Source: a virus | IMG/VR virus record: IMGVR_UViG_3300049489_000321 | Location: 83,531 to 147,530 of that record | Length of the DNA: 64,000 nucleotides | Reading direction: 5' to 3' (one strand) | Shown here: positions 27,695 through 36,526 of the stretch, in pieces | Position numbering within the stretch: the first letter of the stretch is position 1 | Layout: each line of letters starts with the position of its first letter | Program-made: the position numbers and the translations under genes | The notes under the pieces: generated by a model | What the model was told of the DNA's origin: nothing | Database searches by the model: none | Seen by the model: the letters and a program-made list of their open reading frames with translations, nothing else

Positions 27695-28849
27695 ATGGCG
27701 ATCAATTTCGACAAAATCAAAAACAAGCAGACCGAGGAAGCGTCCAAAGGGCGCAAGAGTTACGAGTATGTACAGAGATTTAAGCTAAAGACCGGCGAGA
27801 ATCGTATACGTCTCATGCCTCCGTGGACTGATGAAGGCGTTAACGCCGACCAGTTTTGGGTGGAAACCTACACTCACTGGAACGTAGGCCAGGGTGGATA
27901 CGATGAAGAGAACGGACGCCGTTTTACGTGCCCGGTTAAGACTCCAAACGGTCCCGGTGGTGCCTGTGAGGTGTGTGACCTAGCGGCTACACTTCGCGCC
28001 TCAGATGACCCAGCGGATCAAGAGTTAAGCAAGCTACTATATGCTAAGCGCTCTTTTATTTCCAATGTTATCAACCTCAAAGATCCGGTTATCAAGGATG
28101 CCGACGTTGAGGCGTGGCAGGAAGCGCAGAAGGAAGGCAGCGAAGAAGAGTGTCCCTTTGAAGTCGGAGATACCAAGGTTCAAATGTGGAGCTACCCAGC
28201 TTCTATCTATAAGGACCTATTGGATGTATTCAGTGATGGACTAGACATTACGGATATGGAAAACGGTAATGAGGTAATTGTTACCAAGGAAGGTAGTGGT
28301 CTAAGCACGCGTTATCGCGTACGTATTAATCCCAAGTCTAGTGCTGTTAAATTCCAAGGTGATGCTACCAAGCTGACTTACAACCTAGACAACCAGATCC
28401 GCTTCCCAGAGCCTGGTGACATGGTGCGCGCACTAAACGGCGAGACTTCACGTCCTGTCCTACCAGCCGCGAAGGCCAGCATTCCTTCCCTACCCCCAAA
28501 GAAGGCTGCCAAGGCGGTTAAAACCGCTCCTGCGGCACAGGTAGAGGAAACGTCAGACGACGAGGACCCTGAACCAGCGGTTGAAGCGTCTGTTGACGAC
28601 CCGCCAGCTTGTTTCAAGGATTCTTCCGTACACAGCGCCACTGATCCACAGTGTGTGGGAGGCGTAGATGAAGATGGTAACGAGTATGATGCGTGCCCTC
28701 ATTTTGAACCCTGCAAGGAAGCGGTTCAGGCACAGACGACTACTATTCGTAGATCAGCCAGGACACCCGTTACCAAGCCAAAGACTACTATTAAGCCTAA
28801 ATCAGCTATTGAAGACATGGAGAAGCGTCTAAAAGACGCGTTACGCTAA
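27695..28849 (+). CDS. gp32-like single-stranded DNA-binding protein
   Basis: 384 aa. The N-terminus 'GENRIRLMPPWTDEG' and the zinc site in 'CPVKTPNGPGGACEVCDLA' resemble T4 gp32-type SSBs of phages. The OB-fold region continues to about residue 245. The C-terminal third is acidic ('ETSDDEDPEPAVEASVDDPP') with a second Cys cluster ('CVGGVDEDGNEYDACPHFEP') and ends in a basic helix. It coats ssDNA for replication and recombination. The acid tail normally binds partner proteins; here it is followed by an unusual Cys-containing extension. Confidence 0.82.
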   Translation: MAINFDKIKNKQTEEASKGRKSYEYVQRFKLKTGENRIRLMPPWTDEGVNADQFWVETYTHWNVGQGGYDEENGRRFTCPVKTPNGPGGACEVCDLAATLRASDDPADQELSKLLYAKRSFISNVINLKDPVIKDADVEAWQEAQKEGSEEECPFEVGDTKVQMWSYPASIYKDLLDVFSDGLDITDMENGNEVIVTKEGSGLSTRYRVRINPKSSAVKFQGDATKLTYNLDNQIRFPEPGDMVRALNGETSRPVLPAAKASIPSLPPKKAAKAVKTAPAAQVEETSDDEDPEPAVEASVDDPPACFKDSSVHSATDPQCVGGVDEDGNEYDACPHFEPCKEAVQAQTTTIRRSARTPVTKPKTTIKPKSAIEDMEKRLKDALR

Positions 28850-28980
28850 TGGTAACCGTGATTCAAATTACCCTTGGTATCTACGGCGCTGTTTGGCTAG
28901 GCTGGATTCTTGCCAATGCGTTATGTAAGCCTAAGCTACATGATCTAAAATTGGAGGATAACGATGGCTCGGAAGGTTAA
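28849..28980 (+). CDS. Small single-pass membrane peptide
   Basis: 43 aa starting at ATG 28849, which overlaps the SSB stop (TAATG); it ends inside the UvsX gene. Residues 4-25 are hydrophobic ('VIQITLGIYGAVWLGWILAN'). The couplings on both sides support translation. Function unknown. Confidence 0.5.
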   Translation: MVTVIQITLGIYGAVWLGWILANALCKPKLHDLKLEDNDGSEG

Positions 28981-30061
28981 GCTAGAAATAGTTGAAGGTG
29001 AAGCGTCTATTGACGATATTCTTGCTGAAATTCAAGAATCATTAAACGACGAGTTTGGCAAAGACTCCGCTCAGCGTTTAAACGATGAGTCTGCTCTTTC
29101 CAACGTATCCACGTGGTGCAGTACCGGCTCTATTATTGTAGACGCCGTTATTGCTGGTGGTCGTACGTTACCGTGTTCCATTATTCCATTTGGTCGTCAA
29201 GTAGAGATTGCAGGACTTCCTGGCTCTGGTAAAACTACTCTTTGCGCCCAGATTGCAGCACAAACCCAGAAATTGGGTGGAATAGTAGTTATGGTAGATA
29301 CAGAAGAACGCGTGGATTCTGACTATTGGACTGCGCTAGGCGTAGATTGCAGTAAAATCATCAATCTACACGGTAAGACGTTAGAAGACGTTTTCACCAA
29401 GCAGGCACACTGTATTCAGCTTATGCAGGAAAAAGCCCCTGGAATTCCGTTACTTATGATATGGGACTCTGTTGGAGCTACGTCCAGTGACTCAGTAGCT
29501 ATGCCCAATAAAGATCAAAGCTTTATGGAGGCGGCTGAAAAGAACATGGGACGCGATGCTAAGGTTATTGGTGCTGGTATGAAGGTAATCAATAAATTAG
29601 TAGCTGAGAGCAAGTGCTGTTATTTATACACCAATCACGTATACAATAAGGTCGGTGTAGTGTACGGAGCCAAGACAACAACGCCAGGTGGCGAAAAGCT
29701 AAAGTTCTTTGCTACCTTACGTTTAGAACTAACCCGTGGACAAACCATTCGTGAAGAAGACGAGTTTGGTAATGAATATGACGCTGGTTGTCACGTTTGG
29801 GTTAAATCTAACAAAAATAGCATGGCCCCTAGACTTATGAAGAAAGAGGCTATTATTATTGGTGGCAAGGGGTTTAGCAATGAACACTCTGTGTTTGAAG
29901 CTGCCAAGACTTTAAAACTAATTGAAACTAAAGGTGCGTGGTCATCTTGGGTAGCGTCCAACGGAGAAGTCAAGTTTCAGGGGCTGCAAGGTTTCTTTGA
30001 CCACGTAGTTACTCACCCTGATTATCAAGTTCTTGTTGACGCTGTAGTCGCTTCGCTGTAG
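28964..30061 (+). CDS. UvsX/RecA-like strand-exchange ATPase
   Basis: 365 aa with SD TTGGAGG. Walker A is 'IAGLPGSGKTTLCAQIAAQ' (about residue 84), the following strand is 'GGIVVMVDTEERVDSDYW', and Walker B is 'PLLMIWDSVGATSS'. 'YLYTNHVYNKVG' and 'KLKFFATLRLELTRG' match the later RecA-core segments. It catalyses homologous pairing for recombination-dependent replication and works with the SSB, mediator candidate and UvsW-like helicase of this window. Confidence 0.88.
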   Translation: MARKVKLEIVEGEASIDDILAEIQESLNDEFGKDSAQRLNDESALSNVSTWCSTGSIIVDAVIAGGRTLPCSIIPFGRQVEIAGLPGSGKTTLCAQIAAQTQKLGGIVVMVDTEERVDSDYWTALGVDCSKIINLHGKTLEDVFTKQAHCIQLMQEKAPGIPLLMIWDSVGATSSDSVAMPNKDQSFMEAAEKNMGRDAKVIGAGMKVINKLVAESKCCYLYTNHVYNKVGVVYGAKTTTPGGEKLKFFATLRLELTRGQTIREEDEFGNEYDAGCHVWVKSNKNSMAPRLMKKEAIIIGGKGFSNEHSVFEAAKTLKLIETKGAWSSWVASNGEVKFQGLQGFFDHVVTHPDYQVLVDAVVASL

Positions 30062-30068
30062 TGTATAC

Positions 30069-30098
30069 CTAGTTAGCCACGATTTTGTGGCTAACTGG
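30069..30098 (+). terminator. Strong hairpin after uvsX-like gene (possible terminator)
   Basis: CTAGTTAGCCAC (30069-30080) pairs with GTGGCTAACTGG (30087-30098) over 12 bases with one G-T pair and a 6-base loop. No T tract follows (TTAAAAAC), so it may be a weak terminator, an mRNA-stabilising hairpin or an attenuator before the lipoprotein gene. Confidence 0.45.
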
Positions 30099-30121
30099 TT
30101 AAAAACATTGAAAGGTTGAAA

Positions 30122-30595
30122 ATGCGTAACTGTCTACTGTTTCTATTTTTTGTTGTTGCGTGTACTTCGTCAAATGATTTGGTTTCTCAAGATGTTAAGG
30201 TAGAGGAGTCTCCGTGTAGTGTTGACAATGTTTGTCGCCTACCTAATGGACAGCCTGGAATCGCTATCTGTCACCTGCCACCAGGCAACGAGGATAATCC
30301 TCTAAGTCTGTGTGTAGGACAGCCGTCTGTCGCTGCAGGTCACTTTAAGAACCACGAAGGAGACTACTGCGGTGCCTGCGAACTTCCACAGGAAGATTAT
30401 GGTGACGATGACGTTGGTGACGACGAACAGTGCCCAGAAGGCGTCGATGGTTGCTGGTACTGCGCAAACTGCGAGTGTGTGAATTTCTGCGAAACGCCGG
30501 ACGCGGGACTAACCGATCCAGGCTGCACTGACCCGAACGGATGTGAGGAACTACCTCCGGTCGAGTGTACAGATCCAAACGGCTGCGAGGTCTAA
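30122..30595 (+). CDS. Cys-rich lipoprotein with an ICHxPPGN module
   Basis: 157 aa from ATG 30122. A lipoprotein signal peptide is clear: basic 'MRNC', hydrophobic 'LLFLFFVVAC' with lipobox Cys at residue about 15. The mature part contains 'IAICHLPPGNEDNP', 'LCVGQPSVAAGHF' and 'DYCGAC', a module I associate with secreted bacterial proteins, then an acidic stretch and two copies of 'CTDPNGCE'. It would be anchored in the outer or inner membrane. Possible roles are superinfection exclusion or envelope modification during infection. It is out of place in a recombination gene cluster and looks like cargo. Confidence 0.7.
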   Translation: MRNCLLFLFFVVACTSSNDLVSQDVKVEESPCSVDNVCRLPNGQPGIAICHLPPGNEDNPLSLCVGQPSVAAGHFKNHEGDYCGACELPQEDYGDDDVGDDEQCPEGVDGCWYCANCECVNFCETPDAGLTDPGCTDPNGCEELPPVECTDPNGCEV

Positions 30596-31054
30596 ATGTC
30601 TATTGATCATGAGGAAGACGAGGAAGATGCTGGTCTTCCTCATGATTTAACTAAACCTTCGTGGGTCGATGTATCTAGTTGGAATTTAAGTACAACTTGG
30701 TGCTTTGGCCCACAAGGACACCCTGCGTCGATGCGTGTTCATTTGGACGCATTTAAAGATAATGGATGGAAATTTTATCTATATGCAAACGGTCCTTTAC
30801 ACCGTTACGGTTTTGGTGATTTGCAAGAATTTAATGGAACTGATTATTTAATCAAATTACTTGTTTATGGTAGATCGATAGACGAGCGATTTGGGTGTGC
30901 ATGGGATTGGTGGCGATGTGCGGACAAGACTTGTACAGGGTATAAGTCTGACGCTCCTCCACCTTACCGTCGCTGTATTGATTGTGAAAACACAAGTAAA
31001 CAAGCGGAAATAGATACTAAAGAGTGGCTTGAAAACAATCCACCACCTACATAG
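30596..31054 (+). CDS. Hypothetical protein
   Basis: 152 aa directly following the lipoprotein stop. An acidic N-terminus is followed by an aromatic-rich body ('WCFGPQGHPASMRVHL', 'CAWDWWRCADKTCTGY') with two C-terminal Cys pairs that could bind zinc. No family is recognised. Confidence 0.6.
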   Translation: MSIDHEEDEEDAGLPHDLTKPSWVDVSSWNLSTTWCFGPQGHPASMRVHLDAFKDNGWKFYLYANGPLHRYGFGDLQEFNGTDYLIKLLVYGRSIDERFGCAWDWWRCADKTCTGYKSDAPPPYRRCIDCENTSKQAEIDTKEWLENNPPPT

Positions 31055-31061
31055 GAGATTT

Positions 31062-31529
31062 ATGCATATTAAAGACTTTACTGTCAAACAACTTATGGTT
31101 CATGTAAACCAAGCCGCTAAACAAAAGGGCTGGTGGGATGGATGGGAAGACCTTTCTGAAGAACAGAGGTTTGACAAAGCGGCAGGCAAACTTCTTTTGG
31201 TACACGCCGAAGTGTCGGAAGCTGCAGAAGAAATGCGCAACATTAATCAGTTACGTGAGATGGAATTCGATTTGTCCGACATCTACTACATGGATGATGT
31301 TAGGGCGGATGTTTCTTCTCATTTTGTAGGAAAAGAATACGATGACGATGGTGTTATTGTTAGAGAATGGTACAACAAGCCAGAAGGACTAGCTGTAGAA
31401 TTGGCGGATGTAGTTATTAGAGTATTTGACCTTGCTGAGCAGCTTAATCTGCCTCTGGATAGAGCAATTCAGGAAAAGATTACGTTCAACAATACCAGAA
31501 GTCGCAAGCACGGCGGAAAGGCGTTTTAA
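31062..31529 (+). CDS. MazG-like NTP pyrophosphohydrolase
   Basis: 155 aa; ATG 31062 is chosen for its SD 'TAGGAGATTT' over an upstream in-frame ATG. The all-alpha NTP-PPase pattern is visible: 'KLLLVHAEVSEAAEEMRN' (E..E helix) and 'GLAVELADVVIRVFDLAEQL' (E..D helix). Such enzymes hydrolyse (d)NTPs or alarmones. A 40-residue acidic insert separates the two metal-binding helices. The context fits nucleotide-pool control. Confidence 0.78.
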   Translation: MHIKDFTVKQLMVHVNQAAKQKGWWDGWEDLSEEQRFDKAAGKLLLVHAEVSEAAEEMRNINQLREMEFDLSDIYYMDDVRADVSSHFVGKEYDDDGVIVREWYNKPEGLAVELADVVIRVFDLAEQLNLPLDRAIQEKITFNNTRSRKHGGKAF

Positions 31530-31609
31530 TGAACTGGCCAGAAACTGTTGTTGCTTGTGTGGCTATTGTCTGTGGTGCGTATCTATTTAGGGATTTTTTC
31601 GTACTATGA
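31529..31609 (+). CDS. 26-residue membrane peptide
   Basis: ATG 31529 overlaps the preceding stop (TAATG) and its own TGA overlaps the following ATG (ATGA). Residues 6-20 are hydrophobic ('TVVACVAIVCGAYLF'). Coupling on both sides is the main support for a real gene. Confidence 0.4.
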   Translation: MNWPETVVACVAIVCGAYLFRDFFVL

Positions 31610-31860
31610 AGGTAAGACTAACTAGGATTATCGGTGGATCTAAGCTTCGTACTGATTCTGTAGACGGAGAGGCTACTTATCCTCCAATGGTAGGGCGCTG
31701 TTTTGAAATGTCTGGACAAGGACTAGATTTCGGAACTAGACTAGTAAGCACTTCACCAGTAGTAGAGGTAAGTGGTGACGGTAAGTTTACTACTGAATCT
31801 GGCTCTGTTTATCATATAGAACTGCTAGAAAGACCTGGAGATGTCAAACTTACCAATTAA
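31606..31860 (+). CDS. Hypothetical protein
   Basis: 84 aa, small and beta-rich ('LVSTSPVVEVSGDGKFTTES'). It overlaps neighbours on both sides. The family is not recognised, although short beta-barrel proteins of this kind are common in phage genomes. Confidence 0.55.
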   Translation: MKVRLTRIIGGSKLRTDSVDGEATYPPMVGRCFEMSGQGLDFGTRLVSTSPVVEVSGDGKFTTESGSVYHIELLERPGDVKLTN

Positions 31861-32179
31861 TCCGTGTCATGGGTGTTCTCACGATATGTGGGATCATCCA
31901 AACGATAGCGGTTGCAATGCGTGGCATTATTCAAATGGTATGAGTACAATACCGGATACACACTGGATCCAAGATCAGCTTGACTGGTTAGACGGTAAGG
32001 CTGAAACTGACAATATTAGACTGCGTAAAGAACGCGATCACTATCGTGAGTTGTATTTGACCGCCAAAGTATGTAGTTGTGAACAGTTGATTAAGCAATT
32101 TATAAAACACGGTAAATGTCTTGAAAGTTCGTGTGAAATGCACGAATGGAGATTAGTGAATCTTTTCATTGGTCCATAA
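31841..32179 (+). CDS. Hypothetical Cys/His-rich protein
   Basis: 112 aa. The N-terminus 'NPCHGCSHDMWDHPNDSGC' and the later 'CSCEQLIKQF' and 'CLESSCEMHEW' suggest metal binding, with a charged helix between. The stop TAA overlaps the SbcD-like ATG. Confidence 0.55.
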   Translation: MSNLPINPCHGCSHDMWDHPNDSGCNAWHYSNGMSTIPDTHWIQDQLDWLDGKAETDNIRLRKERDHYRELYLTAKVCSCEQLIKQFIKHGKCLESSCEMHEWRLVNLFIGP

Positions 32180-33222
32180 TGGCAAGAATAATAGTATTTA
32201 GTGACCTACACCTACACCCGTTCCGCCCATATAGCGAGTTAGATGAGCACGGGATGAATTCTCGACTTATGCACGGTGTGTCGTGTATTGATCAAGTACG
32301 TGAATACGCTGACAAAGTAGACGCTAAGATGGTGCTTTTTGGTGGTGATTTTTGGCATGTAAGGCGTAACATAGACACCGCCGCCCTAAACGAAGGTCTG
32401 AACGCTGTTGCAAAGTTTTCGCAACCAGTAAAGATCATTCACGGAAACCATGATCAGGCGAATTCTTCCGGTAGCATACACGCTGCTAACCCGTTCAAAT
32501 ACCTTAGTAATGTACAAGTTATAGACAAGCCAGGCTGGATTGAATGTGACGGTGTTGATATACTAGGAATTCCTTACACAGAGAATAAGGACGACGTTAA
32601 GCAACTATGTAGGTTAAAAGCTCCGAATAAAGACAGTGTAAAGATCTTATTAGCACATCTTGGCATTCAAGGTGCTTCTGTGGGCGCTGATTTCGTGTAT
32701 AACAACGAGGCTGACTGTGAGCTTAAGGATTTAAACTCAAAATCATTTGATTACGGATTTCTTGGGCACTATCACCTGCATCAGCAACTAGCTAAGAATA
32801 TTTGCTATGTCGGTGCCCCTCTTCAACATAATTGGGGTGATAAGTTTCAAAAGCGCGGCTTTGTAGAGTACGACACAGAAACTAAAAAGATTAAGCACAT
32901 AGAGTGCGTAGCTCCTAAGTTTGTGGAAATGGACGACGTAGAAGGATGGGAAGCTGTTGTTGATCCTGGCAACTACGTCCGCTTGATTAGTGATAAAGAG
33001 TATTCTGCCGATGAACGAGAAGACATTAGGCAGAGGATTGGCGCTCGTACTTTCGAAGTGTCTACCTACACGACCGCACCAGAAATCACTGCTAGAAGTA
33101 CTTTGACTCCTAACGAATCCTACGATAAGATTATCGAGAAATATATAGAAAGTAAAGGAACTGACCTAGATCTTGGTGTTCTAGCTGAAATGGGTCGGTC
33201 TATCCTTCAAGAAGTTTTGTGA
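32179..33222 (+). CDS. SbcD / gp47-like recombination nuclease subunit
   Basis: 347 aa from ATG 32179. The metallophosphoesterase motifs run in order: 'FSDLHLHP', 'LFGGDFWH', 'IHGNHDQ', 'LLAHLGIQ' and 'GHYHLHQQ'. With the next gene it forms the Mre11/Rad50-type (T4 gp47/gp46) exonuclease that resects DNA ends for recombination and can degrade host DNA. It overlaps the SbcC-like gene by four bases. Confidence 0.9.
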   Translation: MARIIVFSDLHLHPFRPYSELDEHGMNSRLMHGVSCIDQVREYADKVDAKMVLFGGDFWHVRRNIDTAALNEGLNAVAKFSQPVKIIHGNHDQANSSGSIHAANPFKYLSNVQVIDKPGWIECDGVDILGIPYTENKDDVKQLCRLKAPNKDSVKILLAHLGIQGASVGADFVYNNEADCELKDLNSKSFDYGFLGHYHLHQQLAKNICYVGAPLQHNWGDKFQKRGFVEYDTETKKIKHIECVAPKFVEMDDVEGWEAVVDPGNYVRLISDKEYSADEREDIRQRIGARTFEVSTYTTAPEITARSTLTPNESYDKIIEKYIESKGTDLDLGVLAEMGRSILQEVL

Positions 33223-35159
33223 AATTTGAACTACTGAAAATTACTAATTTTCTCAGCTACAGAGCCCAAAATCGAATATATCTAGATAACGTTGGGTTGG
33301 TTGGCATATTCGGTGTAAACACTGATAATTCCTTTGGTTCTAATGGAAGTGGCAAATCGTCCCTATTAGAAGCTATAGTTTGGGCTATTTGGGGTGAGAC
33401 GCTTCGTGGTCTGAAAGGCGACGAAGTTATCAATAAGGACGAAGGCTGTAATTGCGAGGTAGAACTCCACCTAACGGAAGGAGACACCTCGTATAAGCTC
33501 GTCAGAACGCGAGGGACGAAGGGATCGAAACGACCTAACGACCTTACGTTGATGCGTTGTAAAGCTCCTACGCGCGGCTACATCGACTGTAGTGCCGGTA
33601 TCATGTCTGACACCCAAAAGCTGGTGGACGACATCGTAGGAATGGATTTTAACACCTTTACCCAGTCTGTGTTTATTACGGATAAAACACAGTCTTTTTG
33701 CACGCTAACCGACGCTAAGCAGAAGGAATTACTAGAAGATATCCTTCAAATAGGCGTTTTATCAGAAGCACGGAAGGTGGCAAAGAACAGAATTATAAGT
33801 GTTGAGAAAGAAATTGCCGATATCGAAGGCGAAGCGCGACAGTATAGAACTTTAATACAAAACGCTGTAATTAATAAGAAATCCCTAACTGACAAGTCCG
33901 AAAACTGGCTTGTGTCTCAGAACACAAAGATAGATAAGCTAAAGCTAGAGATTAAACAAAAAACTGAGTATATAAAGAAAAACGAACATCTTAACGAGAT
34001 GCTGGTGAAGTCCACTAAGCAACTAGAAAACAATTCTTCAGGTAGCGAAGAATTGTATAATGAAATCAAAGAGCTTGAAAAAGAAGTATATAAAATCAAA
34101 GCTCGTACTGAACAGCATAGAAACGAAATAAGACTTAAGTCCAAGGAAATAGAAGTAACTTCTAAGGCTATTCGTAAAGACTGCGAAAGCGTCTCTAGAT
34201 TAGCCGGTACGGTTTGTACGAACTGTAAACAAAGCGTAGATACAGACGTAGCTCAAGCTCAACTTGAAGGATGGAATGTCCAACTACTTGCGTTATCTGA
34301 AAAATACGACAAGTTACAGGAATTATTAGAACAGTTAAATGAAGCTGAGGTAGTGGACCTTGAAGAAGTTACCAACGATTTGACACAAAAGAATAAGGAA
34401 TATAGCGACAAGAAGTCTGAAAACAGTAGACTAGCTTCACAGATTCAAGTTCTTCAAAGAGACTTGTCGGTGATGAACAACGTCGCAAATGAGATAGAAC
34501 GCCTCAATAGTTCTATAGAAACGATTAAATCAGAAGAAAATCCATATATTCAGCTAATTACTGAAGTAGACGCTTCTGTGGAAGGCTGCGAAGACAAGAT
34601 CGCAGCGTTATCAGCAGTAGTTGAGGAAAAGCAGAAAAAGCTCAAATATCTTCATTTCTGGGACCATGGATTTTCCAATGCTGGTATAAAATCCTACATG
34701 ATGGATAATGTCATTCCGTTTTTAAATGAGCGTGCGCAAAGGTACGCTGATATCATGAGCGGCGGTAGTTTGCGTATTAAATTCAATACACAGACTACTA
34801 ATAAAGGTGGAGATACTAAAGACAAGTTTTCTGTTGATGTCATTAACGCTAGAGGCGGCGAACTATATAAAGGAAACAGTAGCGGTGAACGACGCAGAGC
34901 CGATTTAGCGATAAGTTGGGCGTTAGCAGACCTTGCTGGTTCTAGAGCCTTAAAGCCCATGCAGTTACTAGCCTTAGACGAACCGTTTGAGAACCTAGAT
35001 GCAGAAGGAGTAGAGTCTGCCTTCAGATTATTAAACAGTGCCGTATCAGAACGTGGTAGTATCTTAGTTATAACACATAATCAAGAATTGAAAGATATGT
35101 TTGCAAAGTACTGGACTGTTGAAAAACGCAATGGAGCCAGTTGGATAAAGGAAAATTAA
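33219..35159 (+). CDS. SbcC / gp46-like recombination nuclease ATPase
   Basis: 646 aa from GTG. Walker A is 'FGSNGSGKSSLLEAIVWAIWG' (about residue 42); two long coiled coils flank the zinc-hook 'TVCTNCKQSV' (about 333). Near the C-terminus the ABC signature region 'NSSGERRRADLAISWAL' and Walker B 'LLALDEPFENLDAEG' are intact. The short arms fit phage gp46 rather than long bacterial SbcC. It is the ATPase partner of the preceding subunit. Confidence 0.9.
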   Translation: MKFELLKITNFLSYRAQNRIYLDNVGLVGIFGVNTDNSFGSNGSGKSSLLEAIVWAIWGETLRGLKGDEVINKDEGCNCEVELHLTEGDTSYKLVRTRGTKGSKRPNDLTLMRCKAPTRGYIDCSAGIMSDTQKLVDDIVGMDFNTFTQSVFITDKTQSFCTLTDAKQKELLEDILQIGVLSEARKVAKNRIISVEKEIADIEGEARQYRTLIQNAVINKKSLTDKSENWLVSQNTKIDKLKLEIKQKTEYIKKNEHLNEMLVKSTKQLENNSSGSEELYNEIKELEKEVYKIKARTEQHRNEIRLKSKEIEVTSKAIRKDCESVSRLAGTVCTNCKQSVDTDVAQAQLEGWNVQLLALSEKYDKLQELLEQLNEAEVVDLEEVTNDLTQKNKEYSDKKSENSRLASQIQVLQRDLSVMNNVANEIERLNSSIETIKSEENPYIQLITEVDASVEGCEDKIAALSAVVEEKQKKLKYLHFWDHGFSNAGIKSYMMDNVIPFLNERAQRYADIMSGGSLRIKFNTQTTNKGGDTKDKFSVDVINARGGELYKGNSSGERRRADLAISWALADLAGSRALKPMQLLALDEPFENLDAEGVESAFRLLNSAVSERGSILVITHNQELKDMFAKYWTVEKRNGASWIKEN

Positions 35160-35170
35160 GGAGATGTTTA

Positions 35171-35617
35171 ATGGAAAATAATAGCGATGACGACTACATG
35201 TTAGAAGATCAAACAGAATCACTAAGCAGCTTTTTAGCAGGAATGACGGAAGGTCAGAAGATGTATGATTTAACCGTGCTATACCTTCTTAAGTCGTCAA
35301 AGAGGTTCATTGATTTTGTTAATGAGAACTTTGACGTTCAACACAATATTGATAAGGAAACTAAGGCTGTAGATATTCGTGTGGTTGAAAAGCCTTTCAC
35401 TCAACCACCTTTCAAGATCTCGGATGAAGCAGCCGCTAGAGTGTCTGCTATGTTAGGACGTAAGTACGACGTAGAGAATCCTGGTCGTTGTATGATGGAC
35501 GTGTTAGCTATTATCAACGGTAAGGACGTGTCAGAGCCTTCTCTGATTGCTACAGAAGCAGACATTGAAGCTGAGCTTGCTGCGAGCCGCGTTGCTTCTA
35601 AACTAATTAAGGGTTAA
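35171..35617 (+). CDS. Hypothetical acidic protein
   Basis: 148 aa; ATG 35171 is chosen for its SD 'AAGGAGATG'. An acidic N-terminus is followed by a mixed alpha/beta body ('SDEAAARVSAMLGRKYDVEN') and a helical C-terminus. No family is recognised. The location between SbcC-like and RNase H genes suggests a DNA-metabolism accessory role. Confidence 0.6.
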   Translation: MENNSDDDYMLEDQTESLSSFLAGMTEGQKMYDLTVLYLLKSSKRFIDFVNENFDVQHNIDKETKAVDIRVVEKPFTQPPFKISDEAAARVSAMLGRKYDVENPGRCMMDVLAIINGKDVSEPSLIATEADIEAELAASRVASKLIKG

Positions 35618-35824
35618 ATGTCTTTAATTACGGACGAAGATAGAGAACGCATTAAATCTCTTACTAAACGTTGGAGCTTTAATGCGGTTATGATGAAGTT
35701 TGATGAGTACCAGCCTTTTGAAAACATCAAAGACGCGAAATTACACATGTTAATTAGTATCTGGCAAATGTCGTATGAATCTTTGTGTGAATACTTAGAC
35801 ATTGATCCGGTAACCGGTGAGTGA
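35618..35824 (+). CDS. Small hypothetical protein
   Basis: 68 aa, all-helical and aromatic-rich ('WQMSYESLCEYLDIDP'). The ATG follows the preceding stop directly and the end overlaps the RNase H start. No family recognised. Confidence 0.55.
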   Translation: MSLITDEDRERIKSLTKRWSFNAVMMKFDEYQPFENIKDAKLHMLISIWQMSYESLCEYLDIDPVTGE

Positions 35825-36260
35825 GCTAACCGTTTATTGTGATGGTTCCGTAACAAAGTCCCGCTACGGCGATGCCGTGTCGGCGTGGTGTGTGTTTGAC
35901 GAAAACAACTACGAAATAGCGTGTAACGCTAGATTCGTCCGCAGAGGTACGATAGACGCCACAGTCAACGTAGCGGAGCATTCAGCGGTACAGTTGGCTT
36001 TATATAACTGTAGAAGCCTTATTCGTCCTGGCATTACTATTAAGATAAACGTACGTACTGATAGTGATCTTGTAGTAAAACAAATAAACGGCAAATACCG
36101 TTGTTTGAACAAAACGTTACAGCCGCTGTTGCAGGATACTCTTGAATTGATTAAAGAATTCAAGAGTATGGGTATCAAGATATCTGTCGAATGGATACCA
36201 AGAGAGTTGAATAAAAGAGCGGATTTCTTATCTAAGTCATTGTACCCAAAGGAAAAATGA
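35817..36260 (+). CDS. Ribonuclease HI-like protein
   Basis: 147 aa from GTG. The DEDD-type carboxylates are visible: D in 'VYCDGSVTKS', E in 'VAEHSAVQLALYN', D in 'VRTDSDLVVKQINGKYRC', and the terminal 'WIPRELNKRADFLSKSL' with D. It removes RNA primers from RNA-DNA hybrids, consistent with the polymerase and helicase genes of this window. Confidence 0.87.
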   Translation: MSELTVYCDGSVTKSRYGDAVSAWCVFDENNYEIACNARFVRRGTIDATVNVAEHSAVQLALYNCRSLIRPGITIKINVRTDSDLVVKQINGKYRCLNKTLQPLLQDTLELIKEFKSMGIKISVEWIPRELNKRADFLSKSLYPKEK

Positions 36261-36526
36261 ACTTCAAACGACTACATATTGAAGCAATAGCAGACGCCAT
36301 AAAACACTCACAAATTGCCTCAAATCCTAGCTTTTTACTAAAAGGTTGCCAAAGGCTATTGCAGGAAGTACGTGATTTACTTGAATTTACACAGTATGTG
36401 GCTGATTTTGCTTGCTTTTGTGATAAATTAGAAGATAATAAAGAGTGCAGCAGTTGTTTAGCCGAAAGAGTGTTATCTGGAAATGACAAAAAACCCGACA
36501 AGAGTAGCGGCCGGCAAGAAAAGTAA
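36257..36526 (+). CDS. Small hypothetical helical protein
   Basis: 89 aa, helical ('LLQEVRDLLEFTQYVADFA') with a C-terminal Cys set ('CFCDKL', 'CSSCLAE'). It overlaps the RNase H stop and the next start. Family unknown. Confidence 0.5.
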   Translation: MNFKRLHIEAIADAIKHSQIASNPSFLLKGCQRLLQEVRDLLEFTQYVADFACFCDKLEDNKECSSCLAERVLSGNDKKPDKSSGRQEK

